DNA from: Eutreptiella sp. 'Long Island Sound 2002'
Lineage: Eukaryota; Euglenozoa; Euglenophyceae; Eutreptiales; Eutreptiaceae
DNA: 64,000 bases
NCBI GenBank assembly: GCA_964036045.1
Contig: OZ038380.1
Span: 117,599,699-117,663,698, forward strand
Direction: 5' to 3'
Made by a program: the position numbers and the translations under genes. Shown here in pieces: positions 32,579 through 42,600 of this stretch. The notes below the pieces were generated by a model that saw nothing but the letters and a program-made list of their open reading frames with translations, ran no database searches and was not told the origin of the DNA. How positions within the stretch are numbered: position 1 is the first letter of the stretch; the number at the start of each line of letters is the position of its first letter.

Positions 32579-33909
32579 TCAGAATTTGAATCGCCGAAAC
32601 TCTCCAAGAGGTTTACGGTCGACATATACCCTTGGCATTGGGACAAAACAGTCCTGACGCATCGTCTATGTGGTTCGATGAACAGATGATGGGACATTCT
32701 GGGGTCATCCTGGTCATTCCATTCATCATTCCCATCATGGTCATCATGTGAATCATGTGCTTCATTGTAGATGATTTCCATCGGAAGTTCCGAAAGGCCT
32801 TTATCCTCAACCACGACGAAACTCTCGTGTTTTGCTGTCGACTGGACCCCTCTACTCGCCTTGGGAAGGACTCGTTCGAGTTCGTGCTCATTACAGAGAT
32901 TCTGGCACATGACTGAGTCTGATGCATTTCATGTGTTTGACGGATGAGAATGTCATTTCAATCAGCTCTTACATTGAGACTGTTGGTTTGTTTTTCAATC
33001 GACCGCTGTCAAAGGGCTTATATAGACCAAGTGACAACGATGGTGTTCTTACTTGTGTCGACTCGCTGTTCATCTGTGGATTGTGTTGGAATCCCCCTCT
33101 GAATCAGCTCAATTTTGGCAAATTCCTGGTACCAAGCATTGGATGCTTATACATGCTGGGACTATAATGAGTCAATTACCCCTTCTGGCTCATACTGAAT
33201 TAAACATGAAGCCCTGGAGACAATACTGACAGTGTGGTCGCCACTCAATGGGTTTTCTTGGCTATCATTACTTACATGATTGGATTTCCATCATGGGGAT
33301 TCATCATCATCATGAGGATTTGACCTGGATTGGCTATGAATGAGAACTGGATTTCCGTTCAGCACAAAACGCAGTGTCTATCCACAATGAGTTGGACCTA
33401 TATTGGCTTGCTGTGAACTTCGCCGCCCTCCATCCGTGTGCGATTCACTGATTTTGGTCTCAATTCAGTCACATTTTGTACCATAATCTGGCATCTGGTC
33501 TCATGACTGCAAATGACACCGACCAGTTTCACATATCTTGGACTCCATGAAGGGATACCGTATTTTTTGGACGCTCGACGACATGGCGACACTCGTTTTC
33601 TGTTTTCTGGCAGTGGAATGTCAGATCCTGATTTCATCATGGATCATGGATCTTGATCATGCATGTACATTCTTCACTCAGACTTTCAATTTTCGAATTT
33701 TCGAACTTGAACGAAGCTTTTTCTGTGTGCCCTAAGGTACCTATGCGTTTCATTCCAGTCGATGGCCATCGCGAAGCACAGATCTCAGCACAATTTTGCT
33801 CAATTCAGCTCAATTTCACACATTTTGCCTTAGATTAGTCGGTTTTTGGTCACTTTAGCCGTTTCGTTCACTTCACTTGACCCAGCCTGACATACTGGCG
33901 TATGTTTTC
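32579..33909 (+). other. Element D 3' non-coding region
   Basis: About 1.3 kb lie between the last pol stop and the purine tract. It is moderately AT-rich, with many TCATCATGG-like repeats, and holds no ORF with family features. It is probably the 3' UTR of D. Confidence 0.7.
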
Positions 33910-33919
33910 AGAGGGGGAG
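33910..33919 (+). other. Element D polypurine tract
   Basis: AGAGGGGGAG immediately precedes the TGTAAT start of the 3' LTR, the standard position for plus-strand priming. Confidence 0.9.
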
Positions 33920-34400
33920 TGTAATGGCAGCAGTGACAGCACTCAGATTGTACATCAATGTGATCAGAATTTCCATGATTCTCAGATGTACATTAGTGCA
34001 GTAAATTTTCCGCTTGTTTTCATGTTTTCCGTTCGCCGCCAGATGTCGCCTGTGAGCGCGCGTCGAGTCGCATTTGTCTTTCGTGATTTCCCAATCGGAT
34101 TTATTTGAATTATTTCGAATGATTTCACGTTGTGTCATTATGTGCGATGAATGCGCATTGAGATTCTATGTCTGCTCCATTTTTGTAGACCGGGTTTTCT
34201 GACTATTCATATTCCACCATGGAGTTCACTGGACTTACAAGTGCTTCGCATATGTCGCTCCCGGGGGCTGGATATGGGTCTGAAGAGGGTCATGTGGGTT
34301 CGGAGATATCAGGGGCAGTGTCGGGCGTTACGACCCCTGGGGCATCAAGGCTACAGGCTTCGCAGTTACAAGAAAGATCAACCACTATGCAGCGGTTACA
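33920..34400 (+). repeat. Element D 3' LTR (481 bp)
   Basis: This is a direct repeat of 25032-25512 with about 11 substitutions and no length change. It ends GGTTACA directly before the second CTCGC. Confidence 0.95.
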
Positions 34401-34405
34401 CTCGC
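34401..34405. repeat. Target-site duplication of element D, right copy
   Basis: CTCGC matches 25027-25031. G's coding sequence resumes at 34406 with CTG AAT GAG. Confidence 0.95.
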
Positions 34406-34971
34406 CTGAATGAGAAACCATTTCCGTCGCGAGAGCCTAGTCAGCCGCGACAGCCTGGGGCGGGTAAGGATTTGTCAGACCAGGCATGGTGGGATTCGTC
34501 ATCTGAGTGTGGTACGGCAGAGATGACCTCCGACGAGGACACGGCTAGCGAGTCATCTGTTTCCCTCTTGAAGGGTAGGTCGATATCGTCACCGTATGCC
34601 CCTGACCATTTTATGGCTGGATGGGGTTACACCAGAGCCGACCATGATCATTTGTACAAGGGCGATTTGCCCTCGAGTACAGATGGATTTAGTCTGATGT
34701 CTCTAGAAACTAGGTTGGAAACTACAAAGTCCAATGACCGCCCCGGTGCATATGCCCTCAATCACATATCAAAAAGAAAAGAAACCTCGGCCGAAAGGCA
34801 GCAGCAGAAGCAAACACGCAAAATAAACTTCAAAAGCATATATCAGAAGGGAAACTTAACAATACATCCAGAAATTAGTAAAGACATCATTAGTTGGGCA
34901 CAATCCAACGACATAATCATTGAGATAGATGCATTTGCAAAAAATCGTTCTTCATCTGTACTGACGCGTTC
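34406..34971 (+). pseudogene. Element G pol, segment between insertions D and F
   Basis: This is a continuation of the protease-dUTPase frame after D. It is a polar, Ser/Glu-rich linker without stops (LNEKPFPSREPSQPRQPG, SSECGTAEMTSDEDTASES). It ends with the first quarter of G's methyltransferase-like domain, at about 34880-34971 (IISWAQSNDIIIEIDAFAKN). Element F interrupts the codons for RSSSV. The domain resumes at 52235, in frame after one GTAC is removed. The four bases 34968-34971 (GTAC) are the left F target duplication. Confidence 0.9.
34968..34971. repeat. Target-site duplication of element F, left copy
   Basis: GTAC directly precedes the TGACGCG start of F's left LTR and recurs at 52231-52234. 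Four bases is short, but the in-frame joining of G supports it. Confidence 0.85.
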
Positions 34972-37900
34972 CCGTGGGGGGCCGGCCACGGGACGCTGCG
35001 GTGACACGCACAGGTGAGCAGGCAGGCAGAGCACTACGCTCACAAGGGCATCAATACGCTCGTGTCATGTGACAAAGCGTTTCAGGATCCTTGCCACTCT
35101 GCAACAAGGGAACGAAAGTATGTACAGCAACACATCAGGATATGTACACATGGGGTTAAGACTGGACTGGGGTAAGGGCATTACAGGACAATAGACACTC
35201 AGTCCCAACTCATATCCCAATCCCAGGTCCGACCCTCTCAGTGGCTGGTGGGGGCGGGGGCTCAAACACAACCCATGCCCTGCTCAGTCCCGACCCTGAA
35301 ACCCTGCCAATGAGAGAGGTGTCCCGCCCAGCCACAGGCGAGTTCCTGGGAACCAAGCAGCTCCAAGGCCAACCGACAGTCGCTCCCTATGCTCCCTTAA
35401 CGGCAGGTCCCAACTCCTCTCTGAGTCAGAGATATGGTCCCGCCATTATCACCCAGGAGTTGGTAGCTGAAAATGGGCTGTTTCAGCCCAAACTGATATT
35501 AACTCAAAAGTCCCCGAAATTGACCCCTCGTCCGGACCCGTCAGAGGTAGGGACGAGGCAACTGACCCTATGCCCTTCGAGTACGAACTCCCTGGAGCCC
35601 TCACCCAACCTGGTTCCCTCTGAGGTCCCGCCATCAGGGCAACACCGATTCGTCAAGTGGGGTCATGATGCCAAAATCACCAAAATTGGCGTCATTCCCA
35701 CGCGTGGCTGGCCCGGCCAGGGCAAGGCCAATGGTCCACAGGTTAGGAGGCAGGACCCTAGGACTTATATCTGAGTGTACAACTTGAAATTAGGTCCGGG
35801 CTCCCTGTGGGCATAGAGAAATGGGGCCGCCAATTGACCACATGGAAGGGGGAAATTGGGGTCCCAAATGGGGTCATTTTGGCTGCTTGAAATGAGCCAA
35901 AATTCGGTGTGCTCCCAATAGTATATCTCCACGCCGGCTTGGAGATCGGATCCGCCATTCCATACGCGATCCACAGGGAGTCCAACGAAGACTCCCATGC
36001 CCTTGGCTCTCAAAGATCCCCATGCCACTTGGCGTGGTGACGATCCCAATTGGGTCTACAGATGCCAAAATGGCAAAATTGCCCACACTCACTTTGGGCT
36101 AGCGCCTTAACGAAGGTTGCTCCGCTTCGCCCACGTGGTGTGTGAACCATGGGAACCAACATACATAACACCCATGTCATATATGGTCCATTGGTCCATG
36201 CGTCCGGCGTGCACGGGTGGGCTCAACATAGTGCACGGCGGGCAGAAAAAGTGGAAAGTTGCTCAAAATGGCCAAAAATGCGCACACTCATGGTTTGGGC
36301 AAATGAGGCACATGCCTGACTCGGACCGGAGTGTGCCATAGGATTGGTTTCAAGTCACATGTGTCCAACATATCTTTTGGGCGTCGCCCAACTCCTCCAA
36401 TTTTGGGAATGGCAGGGTCGCCAAGTGAGCCCATGATTTGGGATAGTCCCAAATCGCCAACATGGCGGCCACGGTATGCCAAGCCCAAGAGGAGTTAATC
36501 GCCGGGTCCAAGATATGTTGGGCACCGAAGTATGTACCCTCATATCATACTTGGGTCATGATGTCAATTGAGCGCAACGTTGAGATACACGGTCGCCACT
36601 TGACATCATGACGGGCCAAAAACGGCAAAATTGGTACAAAGACACACAAAAGTGCCTTGAAAGGTGCACAATTATATTATAATATCTTCCGCTTGGATCG
36701 TGCAATCAACTAATCCTTTTAAACAGAATGACTTGACACGATTGACCTTCGATTCCGCATATGTGCTCCACTTGGGGTGCCTTGAAAGGTTACGCGCGCT
36801 ACTTCCCAAGTGGGCACATGAAAATATGGAAAATTGCAAAACACACACCTTGCTCCCAACGCATCGCTTCGGGATCGCCACACAAGCTTCCCTTCACGAA
36901 GGTTAGGCTTGCAATTGATCGTAGGGAGTATGGAGAAGGGGCTTGCACAATATGAGGTCCATTGGCGGGCTTGGCTTGGACCGATGGACCCGCCAAATGG
37001 GCACGCAACACAACACAAGGCACATACTCCATATTGCCCAAAACTGTAGCTCCCCCCACTATATGTCATGCCCCTCCAAGGGCATAACTTTGTGTCAATC
37101 GCTCATAGGGACTCAAGGAGAGTTCCTATGCAACACCAACACTTGCGCGCTACACTCAGAAGTTATCTTAACGCACGCAATGTCATGGCCAAAGAGTTAT
37201 AACGCAAACTCTACCCTCTTGACCATGATCCATTACACTAGCGCGCATGTGTGGAAACGCAAGGCATATAAAGCTTCCTAAATTACGTCGGGAGTATTGT
37301 GAATACATCCCACGTTTTCTTATTGTCATTCCTCGCAAGCGGCACGAGATATGACCCTTACAAGTGGCCTCACGAATCAACTTTGTTTTGCCCATATCTT
37401 TAAGACAAATGGAGGGCAGGATAAAAGGAAAGTTGATTCGTGCATAGGGAAGCACGTAGGTCCACTCGAAAGAGGTCAAATCAAGTGCGGGGATGTCGAA
37501 GTCGAAAATCTGCTTTCGACATCCTGAAAAATTCGGATTAAGGTTGCGAGTGTAAGATGTGAAAATTGCGGAAGCATCCATGCAGTTCCTGAAGACTTTG
37601 GAGCCTTCGTGACGGATTGCGTTAAAGTTTCCATTAAAAACAGTTAAACTGGCGGTTACGGTAAAGTCGCGATCCAACCGCCAGCAGTCAAAACAGTGAG
37701 TATCGGAACGGAAGCGTAAAAATTGACGGAAACAATATGAAAATAAAACCCTGTTGATTCCTGATATTCTGATACACAAATATCCGCTGGCGGTGCATCG
37801 GTTGCCGATGCGGGGCTTTACGGCACGGAACACGCTCCCGCCGGGCTCGCACCGGGCGTCAACGGGCGCATTCCGTACATGGGGTTAGTGGACCGGAGAC

Positions 37901-37986
37901 CGGTCTTCCCTTCCATACATGGGGTTAGTGGACCGGAGACCGGTTGTATGCCCTACCCTAGCCATGGGATTCTGGGTACCGCTTCA
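34972..37986 (-). repeat. Element F 3' LTR (3,015 bp)
   Basis: This is a direct repeat of 49206-52230. In element orientation it starts TGAAGCGGTACC and ends GAACGCGTCA. Near its U3 start a 40-bp-period repeat (tacatggggttagtggacc, at 37876 and 37916) is present twice. A 9-bp perfect stem (GATGTCGAA/TTCGACATC) lies near 37491-37523. A 216-codon open frame in element sense (37183-37833) occurs in both LTR copies but not in A; I do not call it a gene. Confidence 0.95.
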
Positions 37987-37997
37987 CCCCCATCCTT
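37987..37997 (-). other. Element F polypurine tract
   Basis: In element orientation AAGGATGGGGG directly precedes the TGAAGC start of the 3' LTR, confirming the LTR boundary and the minus orientation. Confidence 0.85.
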
Positions 37998-39487
37998 AGA
38001 GCAAACCCTGGGGGGGGCTCGATAACACCCACGCATGGCAGCGGGTACCCAGGACCACTTCCTGAAGGGGGGGGGGTGTCACATCCTCACTTCAGGCTGA
38101 TTCAGGGTAGGCTGCCCAAATCCCACAGTAAGATAGGTATGATGCTGTAAAAGCTCGTAGCACATGTATAGTATCAAGTATCAAGTCGCGGGTCTTGGCG
38201 GCGATTGTTCGGCATCCAAAGGACCCGTTAACCCATACCAGGCGCACCGGGTGCCGGCTGCTACGGTCACCACCACAGTGGCAGTGGCATACACGGCCAA
38301 CATAGGCGACACACGACGACCGAGGTGGTCCCACAGGTCGAGAGCGACCACAAAGATCCATCAGGCTACCCCAAGCTTCCCAAGGCCCGCCGACTGGGGA
38401 GAGTCCCCACGGGTCCTTCCTCGGGCGCACCATGTCCATATCCATACGACGCGAGTCCTGAGTGATACAGCCGAACTCCTTAAGGGATCTTAAGGGAGCT
38501 CCTCCTGAAGGGATCCGGCATCAAGGCCGTCTTTTCCCTCGCCCTATTACCACGAAGGCCATACATGAGGGAGTCCTCATGCAGTGTGGGCGGAGGCGTC
38601 GACTCCTCAAACCACCAGTTTCCCAGGCAGACTGACCGAGGTCAGGAGCACCGGAGGCCGCCATCCGACTGCAAGTGCGTCTGCGAATCGGTAGGCTCAC
38701 ACTGGGACTGACAGTGGCGGACCGCTGGGAGTGTAGTCAGGCAACTGGGCTTCCCGCCTGGCGCCATCAGGATCTCCACATCACAGCCAATAGGGCAACA
38801 CGGTATCACAGGCACTCAAACAGAAGAATATGTAATGCGGTACTGGTCCAGGCTGGACCCTGTGTATGAACCTGTAAACGGCGACTCAGGGCGCCTCTGT
38901 ATTGCGATTCGCATCCCCTGGGGGGGAGAAAACAGTCCATCTGTCGGTGATGGGCTGACAATCGTAACATACAAATGCACATATCCTGGGGGACAGAGAA
39001 AGCAAGCAACAATCAGGTAAACAGGCGTGTAAACACATTCTGGACAGAGTGCCAAACCACGCCACGGTCAGGATAAGGCAAATGCAGGAGGGTGGACAGG
39101 ATGACGCCTGAGTTCAGGCATATATAGTCTCGAGACACACGTCGACTGGTCTGGATTCCGCAAGTGCCATGGAACCAGACCACACACCAAAAATTCGCAA
39201 TGCCGATGACAGCGGCATCCGTTGCGCAACGTCGTATGGGCTTCAAGGCCCCAAGAGCTCAGAAAATATGAAGGTCAGTCGCCCTACCTGGTTGCCCAAG
39301 GATTCAGCAGGGGGGTGAGTGACGAATAGAAGAAGAGAGGGGCCATCCTCCCCTGGATTGAGCAGGGGGGGGTATATGGCCACTCTGATGGCAGGTACCG
39401 GAAGATGTGAGAGAGCAAGCAAGTAAGGGACAGTCCGTCGACCTCACAAGCGCTGAAAACACATCAGGGGACAGCCCAGGGCGCTGA
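37998..39487 (-). other. Element F 3' non-coding region
   Basis: About 1.5 kb lie between the pol tail and the purine tract. Its right 0.7 kb aligns with positions 1-715 (element A). It contains G-runs (for example 38010 and 38067) and no family-supported ORF. This is probably the 3' UTR. Confidence 0.7.
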
Positions 39488-39637
39488 TCAGGCACCCCTG
39501 GCTGCAATCGCCCGGGTGAGTGCTGCCAAGTCCGAGACATGGATCTTGGTCTTGTGCTTGCGGATGTACTCCATGAAGGGAGTATTGACCCGCGGCAGGA
39601 ACAAGGAGACGGGTTCCCAGGTGTCGTCGGACGGCCC
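39488..39637 (-). CDS. Element F chromodomain second half, downstream of an in-frame UAA
   Basis: The pol frame meets TAA at 39638-39640 after FKVRWRG, exactly where chromodomains have an aromatic residue (WRGYG). The frame then stays open for about 50 codons: GPSDDTWEPVSLFLPR, FMEYIRKHK, ending ARGA and TGA at 39488-39490. The tail holds the second half of the chromodomain. Element A has the same TAA and the same open tail with the same RGA end. It may be expressed by readthrough, or the family may use a truncated pol and the tail may be a remnant. Confidence 0.6.
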   Translation of the reverse strand, partial: GPSDDTWEPVSLFLPRVNTPFMEYIRKHKTKIHVSDLAALTRAIAARGA

Positions 39638-42600
39638 TTAGCCTCGCCACCGAACCTTGAACTCCAGACCTCCGGGTGCCGAGGCCTTCGGACGCTGAGC
39701 AAGGATCTTCTCGACTGTATAGTCGTCCTGCTCAGCATAGTCGTCGTCCGAATCGGCCTCATGTGCGGCGTAGCTCAGGGACACATGCTGGCCACGGAGG
39801 TCGGGCTCCCGCACACGGAGTTGACTCTCGTGGCGCTCCCGGAACTGTCCGTGACCCACCTTGATGCGGTAGGTGTCCTCACCAATCCTGCGAACCACCT
39901 CTCCAGGTGTGAACCAGGTTTTGGTGCGGTGGGTGCCCATAGGGCGGGGTCTGATCACCCACACCGGGTCTCCCACCCTGAACTTCTGCGCTGCCGAGCT
40001 CCAGGCGGACTTCTGACGCTCAGCATGCTCCTTCTCAAGCTGCTGGCGGATGTCCCGCGCCGTTTGCTCTTGCCGCGCGAAGAATTCCTTGGCATCCATA
40101 GCCATGCCATCACCGGACAAGGGAAGTCCCCGACCCAGGGGATCCCTGCCGAACAGAATCTGGTGAGGGGACAAACCACCCGGTGTGGGTGTGTCATGAT
40201 GGGCCTTCAGAGCAGGCCACATCTCCTCAAACCAGTTCCGACGTGGATTGGTGATGTGGATCTTGCGCAGCTTCTCGAACAGCTGCCGTCCAGCCACTTC
40301 AGCACGGCCGTTAGACCGGCTGAGATAGGCGACGCTCTTGGCATGGCGTATTGCCATGAGGGAACACATAGCCTTGAACCAGCCACCAGTAAACTGGGGC
40401 CCTCGGTCACTGCAAATGGTGCGGGGGATGTCAAAGACGGTCAGCCAATGACGAATCATCATGACTGCCACTTCCTTGGCAAGCAACCCCTTTTTGCGTG
40501 CCGGAACGGCTACAACGTAGCCGCTGTGGCGGTCCGCACAAAGAACCACACAGTCAAAGGTCTCCTTGCCAATGCGCACTTCGGGCATGGAGAAGACGTC
40601 CATGGCCACGCTCTCCATGGGCTGGTCAGGAACCGGGGTCCATTGGGCTTCCCCCTTGACGTTCCGGTTATCGGGATTGCAGGCCTGACAGACCGAGCAA
40701 CCCTTCCTGACCTTTTTGATGGCGGTGTAGAGAACGATATGGTCGATCTCGAACCGACGCTGCATGTCAAGAGCCTGCTTCTTGACCCCTGGGTGCAGCA
40801 TGTGGTGGTGCCAAGCTTCACAAAGCTCGAGCACCCGGGACTCCGGTACTAGCAGCTTACCATTCCGGTAGAGCTTGCCATCTTCCTCGGTCAGCCCCTT
40901 TGGCCACTTCTGCCCGTCATCAGGGTCGGTCACAGCCCTATACTCGGCCGCAAAGGCCTCAGACTTGGCGTAGTCGTCGGTCCAGTCGTCCTGGAGGCAA
41001 GACTCCGGGAAGAGGTGCTTGTCGGACTCAGCTCCCTCAGGGGCGAGTACACTGACCGCTCTGCTCACCCTCGACGCGAGGGGGGCGTCTGCAGCCATGA
41101 CGACGAAGCATTTAGCACCTTCCTCCTCCATCAGGCGCTCCATTTCGATGATCCTCTTGGCTTCAGCGGTCTCAGCCTCATCGCCATGGGCAGAGATATC
41201 CGTCATGCCCTTGCTGGCGGGATAGGCCCACCTACTGAGACAGTCCGCCACGGTGTTATCCTTTCCAGGAATATACACAACCGTGAGGTCGAACTTGGCC
41301 AAGGTCTCATGCCATCTTGCCCGTCGGGAGGCGGGACCTGAGGGGGTGTCCACGTGCTCCTTGTGCCACGACTGCAGACTCTGATGGTCCGTGCAGACGG
41401 TGACTGGATGGAGGGCTATGTACCCAGCCCATTTCCTGAGAGCCATGACGATGGCATACGCCTCCTTTTCACGGGGCGTCCACGTCCGTCTCTGGCCTTC
41501 CGCCAGGACTCGGCTCCAGAAGGCCACGGGCACGTGCCTCCCGTCGTCAAGCACTTGCTCCAACACAGCGCCAATGGTGTAGTCGGAAGCGTCGGTGCGC
41601 AGGACGAACCCTCGGTCGGGATCCACGAGGTGCAGACCCACTGCGGATAGCAGCGCCTGCTTCATCCCCTCAAAGGCACGGTCGGACTCAGCTGTCCAGA
41701 CCAGAGCCTTCTTGGACCCCTTCTTGGTCTCCTCTCGGTTGCCCTTGAGCATGGTCGTCATGGGGGCTGCATACTCGGCATACATTTTGATATACCCCGA
41801 GTAGTAGTTGCAGAACCCCAGATACGCCCGTAGCTCAGAGACCGTCTTGGGCTTTTCCCAGTGCTCAATCGCAGCCACCTTGCCAGGTATGGGCTTTCGC
41901 TGCCCGTTCCCGACTACGTGGCCAGCGAAGACCACCTCGCTTACCGCAATGGTGGCCTTGTCACTGCTGCCCGTGAGTTTGTGCCGAACCAGAAGGTCGA
42001 GCACTCGAGTGACGTCCCTTTCATGTGCCTCCAGGAGCTCCTCGTAGCTCATACTGGGGTCCCCGGACGCGATGATCACGTCGTCCACGAAGGGGTCCGC
42101 ACAGTCACGCACCGGCTCGAGCAGGTTCTCCAGCATCCGCTGAAAAGCCGCATTGCCGTTGGTAACGCCCATGGGCATCACCTTCCACTGGAGAGGTCCA
42201 AGTGGGGTGCTCATGGCTGTGCAGGCACGGGACTCCTCGGCGAGAGGCATCTGATGATAACCATGTTTCAGGTCAATCACCGTGAAGATCCTCCGCCGGT
42301 GTTGCTTTGGCAGCATGTCCTCAATGAGGGGCAGCGTATAGCTGTCGTGCTGCGTTTGGGCGTTCAGGCCGCGGTAGTCGACCACGAGCCGCCACTCAGC
42401 GGCCACCTTCTTGGGGACGACGAAGCACGGAGAGGCCCATTCGGAGTGGCACAGCTCGAGCCAACCTCTCTGGATGAAGTCACGGAGGATCTTCTCCATG
42501 GCCTCCTTCCTCTCGCCCCTCAGGGCAAACTCCCGGTGCCGATACACACGGGGGTCCTGCTTCAGTCGTATCTTGGCCTCGCCATACAGTCCACGTACCG

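Larger units (their letters stand above)
25032..34400 (+). mobile_element. Element D: chromodomain Ty3/gypsy retrotransposon nested in G
   Basis: This is a 9.37-kb plus-strand element with 481-bp LTRs (TG...CA ends), a 5-bp TSD, an initiator-Met primer site at 25513 and a purine tract at 33910-33919. The LTRs differ at about 11 positions (roughly 2.3%). It encodes Gag, protease, methyltransferase-like domain, RT, integrase and chromodomain. RNase H is missing. Several frameshifts and stops make it non-autonomous today. Confidence 0.95.
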
